Shown here in pieces: positions 33,460-40,625 of a DNA stretch of 40,625 bases. Below the pieces are notes generated by a model, which was not told the origin of the DNA, ran no database searches, and saw only the letters and a program-made list of their open reading frames with translations. The translations under genes were made by a program, and so were the position numbers. Source of the DNA: Bacteroidales bacterium (GTDB lineage: Bacteria; Bacteroidota; Bacteroidia; Bacteroidales; UBA932). Position 1 is the stretch's first letter; each line of letters starts with the position of its first letter. The stretch spans positions 1 to 40,625 of the forward strand of contig JAGCXV010000081.1 in the NCBI GenBank assembly GCA_017961175.1, written 5' to 3'.

Positions 33460-35787
33460 TCAAATCGCGGAGAGCACTTTTTTAAGTTCCTCTCCCAAAG
33501 AAGTGTTGTAACCCTGAGAGTAATATACTATCCTTCCGAAACTGTCGCAGAGGGCAATCACAGGAAGAGGACTTCCATCTTTCTTGCATCCTAAGGCAAG
33601 CATCTTCCTTATCGAGTCATCCTTGTCAGTACCGCTTATAAGACCGGTCAATCCATCAGGATGCACCTGTCCAAGGGCAACTACTTTAAGTCCTTTGGAA
33701 TTAATATCCTCCGAGATTGAAGTCAACTGCCTGACGGCGTGAGTTGTAGGCTCATCCTTGTAGCCAAGGCAGCAGATAAGGAAATATCCCCTTCCTGTCT
33801 GGCTGAGGATAGAGACTTCATTGCCGTCCTTGATGAACTTCTTTTCCGGATCCATCGAGCCGATGACGGAAACCTTGTTGTCGGACTGCCTGAAGACAAA
33901 GGCGGTTTCGGTTGTCTTGTTCTCTTCTATCGGGAAGAACTCTATATGGGCCAGCACACTTCCGTCTGCCATACGGTTTCCGGTTGTAAGCATATAATAT
34001 CCGCAGTCTAAAGGATAAGATGGGGCGAACATCTTGCTGAAAGGAATATCAAAATTCTCGTCCAGAGCCAGTTGCACGGCCTTGCTGCCATCGACCTTGG
34101 ATATGGAGAAGTGCCTGTAATACAATGGATCGGACTTGTCGCTTTTCTGAACTGCAAGAGCTCCTTGCGGAGCCTTCACTCCGGTATGGAGGTCTATCCA
34201 TTCCTCCCCTTCCTTGTACTGGGCTTTGCCGGTGGCTTCTTCCATTCTCGCCTCAAAACCTTTTGTACGGCAGAGTGCCACAAAGAAAATGTCCTTTGAA
34301 AGAGGGTCTGCCAGGCGGCTTCTCCAGACGAAAACCGGAGGTATCCTGAGCCGCTGCGGATTATCCGTGCTGTCCACTGCAATATTCCCGTCAACCCATT
34401 TGGCAATCTCAGAAGGAGACTGGAATTCAAGTCCCTGACCGATTTCACCAAAGAACGGATAAAGGAACTCCATCTCTATTCTCGGACAATGGAGATACTT
34501 GTTAAACGGCTCCTCAGCGTGCAGACAGGCATCGGTGAGAACATCCAACGTAACGTCATTCATGTCTTTGGCAGACAGAGACTGTGTAATGCCGGCATAA
34601 AGCGGAATGCGTGTGCAACTGTCAGCAAACCTCCAGAAAGAATCAATCACAGCCTGGTTCCCCTTAGGCTTTGACTCACGCATCTGGTTTTCTTTCTCAA
34701 ACCTTGCCTTGTTCTCGGCGATTTCTTCTTCGGTCGCAGCGGATGGGATCGGGTTCTCGGCAGGAGGAACTATATCAAAATCAAAGGAATACCTCTGGCC
34801 TGAAATCTTGTCCAGGATAATTTCAATGTTGTCGTCCGAGGTCTTTCCTATGCCGAAACGGCCGTCCTTGTAAGCCATTATCAGCATGTCCCCTTTCCCG
34901 GTGGTAAGAGATGACTGCCCCTTCTGGTCTGTCTTGTATGTGGCCACAGTGTAGAACTCGGCATAGTTGTAGATCTTGAATGAAACTTCTGCTCCTTCAA
35001 CCGGATTCCCGGAATCATCCACTACGGTTACAACTCTCTTTGCCACAGGGACATAATTGGAAGTGACATTGATTTCCGTATAGGCAGGAGTCTTCTGTAT
35101 CACCTCCTCCGGACCGTCATAGTCTTTCCCGAATACCTTGGTATGCAGCAGCATAGCCCTTGAAACCGGAGCGTTGAACCATGCCATGTCCAGCTTAGGT
35201 TCAGGTTCGCAGGCTCCTATGAAATGCCACTTGCCGTCATCTGAGATGGCTTCAACCCATGCGTGGTTGTCATCCGTGTGTGCCCACCTCGGAGTATAGA
35301 CCTGGCGTGCCGGGATTCCCACGGCTCTCAGGGCAGATACCGTAAGTACGGATTCCTCTCCGCATCTTCCAAGACCCTTGCGGATTGTGGCAAGCGGAGA
35401 CGATGTCCTGGCATCAGACGGAGCGTATGTTGCCATCTCGTGGCACCAATGGTTGATTTCCAGTATGGCCTGCTCCATTGTCATTCCATTTACCCTGGAG
35501 CAAAGGCTGTCTGCCCACTCGGTACGGAAATCGTCCAGGTTCTCGTTGTTAACCCTCAAAGGAAGAACAAAGTATCTGAAGTCTCTCTCTGAGATCTTCC
35601 ATCCCATCTTCGTTCTGACTTCCAGAGTCTTGGCAACATTATCCTTCCAGAACTGCTCCGGATAGACTACTCTGTCGGCACTGCTCATATTGTCGAGAAG
35701 AAAAGCAGTGTAACTATCAACATCATCCACCTTGCTGCAGGCACAAAGAGCAAGAGTAATGGAAACTATGGCAAATATCTTTTTCAT
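33460..35787 (-). CDS. Transglutaminase-like lipoprotein
   Basis: A 775-residue lipoprotein: the lipobox LALCAC puts the lipidated Cys near residue 17. A papain-like transglutaminase core has GRCGEESVLTV (Cys142) and DDNHAWVEA (His175); the third catalytic residue normally found in a W-x-x-x-D pattern is not in place, where GKWHFIGACEPEP is found instead, as in a subgroup of these proteins. A carboxypeptidase-regulatory-like beta domain (VVTVVDDSGNPVEGAEVSFKI, about 259-279) follows, then a helical part and a C-terminal thioredoxin-like segment (PLPVIALCDSFGRIVYYSQGY). Its ATG overlaps the GH29 stop by 4 bases. Such proteins are commonly found with glycan-degradation genes in Bacteroidota; the substrate is unknown. 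Confidence 0.85.
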   Translation of the reverse strand: MKKIFAIVSITLALCACSKVDDVDSYTAFLLDNMSSADRVVYPEQFWKDNVAKTLEVRTKMGWKISERDFRYFVLPLRVNNENLDDFRTEWADSLCSRVNGMTMEQAILEINHWCHEMATYAPSDARTSSPLATIRKGLGRCGEESVLTVSALRAVGIPARQVYTPRWAHTDDNHAWVEAISDDGKWHFIGACEPEPKLDMAWFNAPVSRAMLLHTKVFGKDYDGPEEVIQKTPAYTEINVTSNYVPVAKRVVTVVDDSGNPVEGAEVSFKIYNYAEFYTVATYKTDQKGQSSLTTGKGDMLIMAYKDGRFGIGKTSDDNIEIILDKISGQRYSFDFDIVPPAENPIPSAATEEEIAENKARFEKENQMRESKPKGNQAVIDSFWRFADSCTRIPLYAGITQSLSAKDMNDVTLDVLTDACLHAEEPFNKYLHCPRIEMEFLYPFFGEIGQGLEFQSPSEIAKWVDGNIAVDSTDNPQRLRIPPVFVWRSRLADPLSKDIFFVALCRTKGFEARMEEATGKAQYKEGEEWIDLHTGVKAPQGALAVQKSDKSDPLYYRHFSISKVDGSKAVQLALDENFDIPFSKMFAPSYPLDCGYYMLTTGNRMADGSVLAHIEFFPIEENKTTETAFVFRQSDNKVSVIGSMDPEKKFIKDGNEVSILSQTGRGYFLICCLGYKDEPTTHAVRQLTSISEDINSKGLKVVALGQVHPDGLTGLISGTDKDDSIRKMLALGCKKDGSPLPVIALCDSFGRIVYYSQGYNTSLGEELKKVLSAI

Positions 35788-37151
35788 TCTTGAAACTTTA
35801 GCGCAACCGGTTCCCGGGAAAGGCCTTTCGGCAACTTAATGCTAACCTTCCCGTCTTTGAATACAGGCTTTACGGTTTTTCCCGTGTTCAGGACTGTAAC
35901 CTTTCCCTTAGGAATATTGACTCTCCAGGAAATTTCTGAAGGAAGCTCATCTCCATCCTCCAGGGCATAGACAGCGTAAAATGTTTTTCCGTCTCTGGAC
36001 TTTGAAAACCAGAGTTTCCCTTCATTGTAATGCTCAGCGATGCGGGTGGAATAGATAGCCTCTCCGCATCTTGAGAGCCATTCCCCTATCTCGTCCAGTA
36101 TCGCGATGGCCTTGTCTTCAATCAGGCCTTCAGGCGTCGGGCCGACTCCCAGAACCAGGCATCCGCCTTTTGCCACTATCTCGGCGAGGATGCCGATCAC
36201 TTTTCTTGATGACTTGAAATTTCCTTCAGGAACCCATCCCCAGCTATCTGTCAGGGTGATGCAGGATTCCCACGGATGGTTTATCTGAGTTTTAGGGATG
36301 GATTGTTCCGGAGTCTGATAGTTCTCGTTGGGGCCTTTGATCGTGCGGTCTACGCAGATAAGGCCCGGGCTGACCTTCCTGGCGTAAGGGAGTATATCGT
36401 TGATACCCACCTGATCTCCGGTAATCCAGCCACCGTCAAGCCAGAGGATATCCAGCTTGCCATATCGGCCGCCGGTAAGCTCGTTAAGCTGGTTCTGCGT
36501 GTAGGTTACATAGCTCTGCCACCAGTCCGGATGCTTTTTGATGTCGTAATTAGGATGGCGGTTCGGAGTGGCGTAGTAAGGATTCCAGAAACCCTGATGG
36601 TGCCAGTCCGGCTTGGAGAAATATGCCCCTACCATAAAGCCTTTGTTGCGGAAGGCTTCAAAGACGTGCTTTGCAATATCCTTTTTGGGATTATCCTTGA
36701 ATGGACCGTTTGCAATCCCGTAACCGGAGTATTCCGAATCGAACATGCAGAATCCGTCGTGATGCTTGGTGGTGAAAATCATGTATTTCATCCCGGCACG
36801 GGAAAAGACCTCAGCCCACTGCCCAGGATTGAAATTTACAGGGTTAAACTCATCGCTGAGCCCAAAATACCACTTCTTGTAATCCTCATAAACGCTTCCT
36901 TCCGGCCTTCTTATCCAATCCTCGTTGCAGATGCTCCAGGATTCAATGATTCCGGGCACGGAATAGATACCCCAGTGCATCAGGACACCGAACTTCAAGT
37001 CCTGCCACTTGTCCAGTTTCTGCAGCACGGCCTGGTCTGCCGGCCACTGGTAACCGTCAGAAGGTTTCAGCACATCTTCCCTGTCCTGGGCAGAAATGCT
37101 GCTAAAAATTGAAACGACAAATAATAAAAGAAGCGCTTTCCTGATTTTCAT
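35784..37151 (-). CDS. Alpha-L-fucosidase, GH29, exported
   Basis: A 455-residue glycoside hydrolase with signal peptide (MKIRKALLLLFVVSIFSSIS, then AQ). The GH29 barrel is marked by FGVLMHWGIYSVPG, YMIFTTKHHDGFCMFDS, VGAYFSKPDWH and the nucleophile Asp239 in LDILWLDGGW. The C-terminal beta domain (VNIPKGKVTVLNTGKTVKP) is short. It releases alpha-linked fucose from host or dietary glycans, probably in the periplasm. The strong WHHQGFWNPYYATPN loop points to the GH29 family B or a related subgroup, but this is uncertain. It is 9 bases after the MgtC gene and overlaps the transglutaminase-like gene by 4 bases, so they are co-transcribed. Confidence 0.92.
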   Translation of the reverse strand: MKIRKALLLLFVVSIFSSISAQDREDVLKPSDGYQWPADQAVLQKLDKWQDLKFGVLMHWGIYSVPGIIESWSICNEDWIRRPEGSVYEDYKKWYFGLSDEFNPVNFNPGQWAEVFSRAGMKYMIFTTKHHDGFCMFDSEYSGYGIANGPFKDNPKKDIAKHVFEAFRNKGFMVGAYFSKPDWHHQGFWNPYYATPNRHPNYDIKKHPDWWQSYVTYTQNQLNELTGGRYGKLDILWLDGGWITGDQVGINDILPYARKVSPGLICVDRTIKGPNENYQTPEQSIPKTQINHPWESCITLTDSWGWVPEGNFKSSRKVIGILAEIVAKGGCLVLGVGPTPEGLIEDKAIAILDEIGEWLSRCGEAIYSTRIAEHYNEGKLWFSKSRDGKTFYAVYALEDGDELPSEISWRVNIPKGKVTVLNTGKTVKPVFKDGKVSIKLPKGLSREPVALKFQE

Positions 37152-37160
37152 GCTGCTAAA

Positions 37161-37781
37161 TTAGGAAATTTCCAGCTTCAGACCCTTGCAAAGCAGAAGG
37201 AGTTTGTCTATGGTGGACAGATACTCTTTTTGCTTTACGTGGAGCTGGAAAGTAGCAACATTGTCAGCTACGGTAAGGAGCTGGATATCCGCTCCCATAT
37301 CCTTGATGGACTTGATTATTCCGGAGAGTTGCTCACTTGTCGGGGATGTGATGTTGATCGTAAGAGCTTTCTCGCCGAACCTGTGTGTAATGAAATGCAT
37401 TGCTTCAAGACAAATAATGGTGAACAAAGCAGCTGCTATCGCCAGTGAATACATCTCGGCTCCACAGGTAAGGCCTATGGCTGCAGCTACCCAGAGACCG
37501 GCCGCGGTTGTTACACCGCGGACCACATTTCTCTGGAAGATAATGACTCCGGCACCTATGAAACCGATTCCTGAAACTACCTGAGCTGCCACTCGGGCTT
37601 CATCGTGCTGGCCCTTGAAAGCGAATTGGGAGACTATCATGAACAAGGCGCTGCCCAATGCCACTACGAAGTGCGTGCGCAAGCCGGCCTCCTTAGCTCT
37701 CATCTCTCTTTCAAATCCAATTAGACCTCCTAGAAGTCCCGCGATGAAAATTCTCAGTATATAATTCCACTCGATTGTCAT
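37161..37781 (-). CDS. MgtC/SapB family membrane protein
   Basis: A 206-residue protein with about four or five membrane helices in the first 130 residues. Family motifs are AGLLGGLIGFERE, KEAGLRTHFVVALGSALFM, VVSGIGFIGAGVIIFQ and GVTTAAGLWVAAAIGLTCG. The soluble C-terminal domain (about 135-206) is ACT-like (INITSPTSEQLSGIIKSI). MgtC in Salmonella aids growth in low magnesium and inhibits the F-ATPase; for SapB-type proteins in Bacteroidota the role is not defined. It sits 21 bases downstream of the SLC13 transporter and 9 bases upstream of the fucosidase gene, in the same direction. Confidence 0.92.
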   Translation of the reverse strand: MTIEWNYILRIFIAGLLGGLIGFEREMRAKEAGLRTHFVVALGSALFMIVSQFAFKGQHDEARVAAQVVSGIGFIGAGVIIFQRNVVRGVTTAAGLWVAAAIGLTCGAEMYSLAIAAALFTIICLEAMHFITHRFGEKALTINITSPTSEQLSGIIKSIKDMGADIQLLTVADNVATFQLHVKQKEYLSTIDKLLLLCKGLKLEIS

Positions 37782-37802
37782 AATGCCTTTGTATTTAATA
37801 AT

Positions 37803-39377
37803 TTAAAATAATCCCGGGGTATAGCCGTACCAATGAAGGACGGTCTGTCCCCAAAGAAGGATCATCAGCCAGCTGATGAACATCATCACGATGCCATACT
37901 TGAAAGTGTCGCTCCAGCTGTACTGGTTGGTCGTGTAGAGCAGTGCCGCCGGCTTGCTGTTGAAAGGAAGCACGTAAACGTGTCCTACCAGCATCGCGAT
38001 CGGGAACGCCAGGCTCATTATCGGATAGCCGAAACTCTGAGCCACGCCAATTGCAATAGGAACAAAAATCAGCGTCTGCATGGTTTTGCTCTGGAAAATA
38101 AGGGCGCTAAGCAGCATCGTGCTCGTAAGTATCATATACAAAGCCCAGTATGGGGTCTGTGCTGTGATACCCAAAGATGCGAATGCCGCATTTACGGCTG
38201 TTCCAGGAAGACCTGTGGCATCCAGACCGGCACCCAGAGTGTAGGCTCCGGCCGAGAACAAGAGCAGATGCCAAGGGATATCGACTTCGTTCCACTTGAC
38301 CACTCCGATCTTTGGCATCAGAGCCACAACAGCACCGATGAAAGCCACGGCTGTCTGGTTGATTCCGTGCTGCTTGTCCGTTGCCCAAAGTATGAGCACG
38401 CACAGGAAGATGGCAATTGCCTTGTACTCCTCGCCTTTCATCTTGCCCATAGCCTTGAGTTCTTCCCTCAGCCTTTCCATACCTCCCGGAATCTGAGGTT
38501 TGGTCTCTTCCTTCTTCATCGGGAAGATTATCCTGGTGCCCACGAACCATCCGATGAGGATGAGTATGACGCTCATCGGGAAGGCTGCCTTGAACCAGTC
38601 CTGATAACTGAATGAACCTATGCCCATCGCTCCGGCAATAAGGCTTCCTGCAAGCAGGGTGGCGCCGGAACCGGTAAGGAAGGCATTGGCTCCCAGATTA
38701 ATCTGGAAAAGGTTCTGTAGCATCAGGTTTCGGCCGAAGTTATTGCGGTTTGCTCCGCCGGTTGCTCCATAGATGGCGCAAATCACCATCATGATAGGAA
38801 GCAGGATAGCGGCCTTTGCCGTAGTGGCCGAAATGAATGCGGAAAGCACAAGGTTTATTATGATGAAGCTGAAAATCACTCCACCTGCACTCTTGCCGAA
38901 CTTCAGCACGAACCAGAGCGCAAAACGCTTGGCCGCCTGTGTCTTCACAAGCATGGAGGCAAGCACGAACGAGAGAATGTTCAGCCACATCACAGGATGT
39001 CCGAGCTGGGCGTATGCCGTCTTGTCGGTTGTGATGTTGGTCAATACTATCGCGAGTATCACTATCAGCGATGTCAGATAATTAGGAATAGCTTCCGTTA
39101 TCCACAGCACGATAGCAGCCGCGAATATGGCCAGCATCGCATAGTTCGCACGGATGAAGTCACCCACTCCGAGCTCTCCCAGCCTCTTGGACGCAGCACC
39201 TGTAAGTGAATCAGTGTCAAGATTGTCCAGGAAAGGAATCTTGACCACATAGTACAAAAGAATGAACACCAAGATAGCGAGAGGGCCGCCGAAGCGCTGC
39301 ATAGTCCGCTCGAAGCCGGATTTCTGCATCTTCGGCAGCTTCTCGATCTTGTAGTTGTTCATGTCTAGAACATCCAT
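37803..39377 (-). CDS. SLC13/DASS family anion symporter
   Basis: A 524-residue membrane protein with 11-13 predicted helices. DASS-type features are two repeats, each with a re-entrant hairpin: LSAFISATTAKAAILLPIMM (first) and LPFNSKPAALLYT (second), and the Ser/Asn/Thr-rich cores. Such carriers move dicarboxylates, sulfate or phosphate with sodium. The ATG at 39375-39377 overlaps the CYTH gene stop as ATGA, so I prefer it; a GTG at 39378-39380 and an ATG at 39360-39362 (MNNYKIEKLP) are alternatives. The location directly after two CYTH-type genes suggests a phosphate or polyphosphate-linked role, which is inference. Confidence 0.88.
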   Translation of the reverse strand: MDVLDMNNYKIEKLPKMQKSGFERTMQRFGGPLAILVFILLYYVVKIPFLDNLDTDSLTGAASKRLGELGVGDFIRANYAMLAIFAAAIVLWITEAIPNYLTSLIVILAIVLTNITTDKTAYAQLGHPVMWLNILSFVLASMLVKTQAAKRFALWFVLKFGKSAGGVIFSFIIINLVLSAFISATTAKAAILLPIMMVICAIYGATGGANRNNFGRNLMLQNLFQINLGANAFLTGSGATLLAGSLIAGAMGIGSFSYQDWFKAAFPMSVILILIGWFVGTRIIFPMKKEETKPQIPGGMERLREELKAMGKMKGEEYKAIAIFLCVLILWATDKQHGINQTAVAFIGAVVALMPKIGVVKWNEVDIPWHLLLFSAGAYTLGAGLDATGLPGTAVNAAFASLGITAQTPYWALYMILTSTMLLSALIFQSKTMQTLIFVPIAIGVAQSFGYPIMSLAFPIAMLVGHVYVLPFNSKPAALLYTTNQYSWSDTFKYGIVMMFISWLMILLWGQTVLHWYGYTPGLF

Positions 39378-39847
39378 CACTTCCAGTTCTTGTATGGATT
39401 CTTCATCAACATGGAGTTGTAGTACTTGACGTCTCCGGTGACCTCTTCACCCAGCCACTCAGGCTTGTCAAAAGCCTCGCTCTCGCTTCCAAGCTCTACC
39501 TCGGCAACGGTGAGTCCATCGTTGTCTCCGTAGAACTCGTCAACCTCGAAAGTGTGCTCCCCAGCCTTGACCAGATAGCGGGTCTTGTCGATTACGCCAG
39601 GCTCGCAGATCTTCAGCAGATCCTGAACCTCGGCAACAGGAATCTCCTTCTCCCACTCGAAGCGGCTGGCTCCGCTGTCGGAACCGATGCCCTTGATGGT
39701 GATGAAGCCCTTGTCGCCCTTTACTCTTACGCGAACAGTTCTCTCAGGAACGCTGCAAAGGTATCCCTGAGTGATGCGCGTAGCCTTGAAGGCGGCGTTT
39801 TTGAAGTCGCCTTTTACCAAGAATTTGCGTTCTATTTCCTGTCCCAT
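39377..39847 (-). CDS. CYTH domain protein (triphosphate tunnel metalloenzyme)
   Basis: A 156-residue protein with the N-terminal signature EIERKFLV, the ExExK motif that binds metal and triphosphate. Alternating charged strands follow (RTVRVRVKGDKGFITIKG, GASRFEWEKEIPV, KTRYLVKAGEHTFEVDEFYG, TVAEVELGSESEAF), which line the tunnel. Bacterial members usually hydrolyse inorganic triphosphate. The length is normal for single-domain members. It is 2 bases after the gene at 39850 and overlaps the SLC13 gene, so translation of the three is coupled. Confidence 0.92.
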   Translation of the reverse strand: MGQEIERKFLVKGDFKNAAFKATRITQGYLCSVPERTVRVRVKGDKGFITIKGIGSDSGASRFEWEKEIPVAEVQDLLKICEPGVIDKTRYLVKAGEHTFEVDEFYGDNDGLTVAEVELGSESEAFDKPEWLGEEVTGDVKYYNSMLMKNPYKNWK

Positions 39848-39849
39848 AA

Positions 39850-40488
39850 CTATTCGTTTGCCAGAGGTTTGTCACTCATTCCGATAACGCGCTTGATAGC
39901 CTGGAGATAGTTGATGTTCTCCACGCCCTCGAGACCCACGTCCTTGATGGTCTTCTTGATATCCTCAATCTCCGTAGACTCGGAGTTGATGGTTACGACC
40001 TTGGCACCGTTAATCAGAACGTTGCCCACCTCGCAGATGGTATTGTTGACCATATATCCGAAACGCTGCTTGTGTACCCTTACAGCGGCCAGGTCTGGAT
40101 TGGCCTTTACCATCTCGATGAATTCCTCATAAGTGTAGGTGTCCTTCGTAAGAGCAGGCATCTCGACCATGAATGCAGGGAACACTTCCTTCTCCAGAAC
40201 CTCGCGGCTGATCGGGAATTCGCCCTTCATCAGAGGGTTCCACTGCTCAAGACCGTCAACACTCTGGACAAAAGTCTTGATGTCCATCTTGCCGTCACGG
40301 ATCTTGGTGTTGTTGATGTCGTTCTTTGCGGAGATGATGTAAATCTCGTCGCTCTGCCTCTCCCAAACCTTCTCTGGAACGGGAGCGGAAAGACGCGCCA
40401 TTCTCTGATGAGCCTTGCAGAAGCACTGGCCGAAGCTGCGGAATTCAAATCTAGGCTTGCTTATTTCACCGATTTTTAATTCTGCCAT
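39850..40488 (-). CDS. Divergent CYTH-like protein
   Basis: A 212-residue protein. RFEFRSFGQCF (about 13-23) at the place of the ExExK strand, then EIYIISAKNDINNTKIRDGKMDIKTF (written in two parts: EIYIISAKNDIN and NTKIRDGKMDIK) and GLEQWNPLMKGEFP resemble a group of CYTH-like proteins where the canonical motif is replaced. The second half has two more strand-rich blocks (RVHKQRFGYMVNN, VVTINSESTEI). It is adjacent to a genuine CYTH gene, so the pair could form a heteromer or act in one pathway. I am not sure of the family; it is called from motif resemblance only. Start MAELKIGEISKPRF. Confidence 0.55.
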   Translation of the reverse strand: MAELKIGEISKPRFEFRSFGQCFCKAHQRMARLSAPVPEKVWERQSDEIYIISAKNDINNTKIRDGKMDIKTFVQSVDGLEQWNPLMKGEFPISREVLEKEVFPAFMVEMPALTKDTYTYEEFIEMVKANPDLAAVRVHKQRFGYMVNNTICEVGNVLINGAKVVTINSESTEIEDIKKTIKDVGLEGVENINYLQAIKRVIGMSDKPLANE

Positions 40489-40507
40489 ATCGTTGAATAT
40501 TTAAGAA

Positions 40508-40625
40508 TTACATAAGTCCGGTTACAGGATCTGAATTGTCTGTAGAGTTCTTTACACCAGGGGTGGCAGGAGTGAAGAACCAATTTCCTGTTCCGTCTGG
40601 AACGCGGCTGTAGGAAGCCGGAGCG
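40508..40625 (-). CDS. C-terminal end of a lamin-tail-domain-like protein (partial)
   Basis: Only the last 38 residues are in the window, on the minus strand, stop TAA at 40508-40510. The segment SYSRVPDGTGNWFF and PATPGVKN matches the end of lamin tail domains (S-x-x-R-x-P-D-G-T-x-x-W-x-x-x-x-x-T-P-G-x-x-N), which occur in exported bacterial proteins such as CotH-like kinases and nucleases. It is followed after 19 bases by the CYTH-like gene and so may head the same operon. Confidence 0.6.
   Translation of the reverse strand, partial: APASYSRVPDGTGNWFFTPATPGVKNSTDNSDPVTGLM

Overview
The window is chromosomal DNA from a member of the Bacteroidota, most likely a gut-type Bacteroidales. The evidence is repeated Bacteroidota promoters (TTTG or CTTG, about 19 bases, then TAnnTTTG), few Shine-Dalgarno sites, a GH29 fucosidase, a propeller-type sensor kinase, many signal peptides ending in a Gln, and typA, guaA, gyrB and tRNA-Leu typical of that group. 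No species can be named from the sequence alone.

Layout. 1-2369: a YceD/DUF177 gene and typA on the minus strand, divergent from guaA (2441-4066). 4046-8458: a 4.4 kb AT-rich integrated element sitting in the 3' end of guaA. It is flanked by imperfect copies of the guaA tail and carries a tyrosine integrase, a small basic protein, a secreted protein and a rolling-circle-type Rep. 8470-12882: an outer-membrane protein, a PhzF-like isomerase, then xerD, nth and ftsE on the minus strand. 12954-22973: a plus-strand run with a giant TPR protein and a beta-barrel protein, then gyrB, an M23/LysM peptidase, an alpha-oxoamine synthase (serine or cysteate acyltransferase) and a ketoreductase-type SDR. 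23432-27588: a minus-strand operon of ubiE/menG, cardiolipin synthase, ROK kinase and 2-hydroxyacid dehydrogenase. 27679-33447: tRNA-Leu, a shortened cutC, a secreted CxxCG protein and a sensor kinase/LuxR regulator pair. 33460 to the end: a long minus-strand run with a lamin-tail protein, two CYTH-type proteins, an SLC13 transporter, MgtC/SapB, GH29 fucosidase and a transglutaminase-like lipoprotein.

The most unusual signal is a pair of dispersed cassettes of about 260 bp (10091-10353 minus sense, 23193-23450 plus sense). Each is bounded by the same perfect 11-bp inverted repeat AACCGAGGGGA and each encodes a very basic protein of 45-46 residues that is too short for usual gene callers. The two proteins are clearly homologous (about 20 of 35 aligned residues identical) and the differences at conserved residues are largely synonymous, which argues for selection on the protein. 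Both cassettes are preceded by the same arrangement: a Bacteroidota promoter, a leader of about 70-80 nt ending in a terminator-like hairpin with a T-run, and a leader segment complementary to the sequence just before the small ORF. Cassette B also supplies the last codons and the stop of the neighbouring dehydrogenase. I do not recognise this family.

Functional links. The guaA element keeps guaA intact by bringing its own version of the last codons. The oxoamine synthase and SDR probably make a sphingoid or sulfonolipid base. The CYTH/SLC13 cluster suggests triphosphate or polyphosphate and anion handling, but this is inference.
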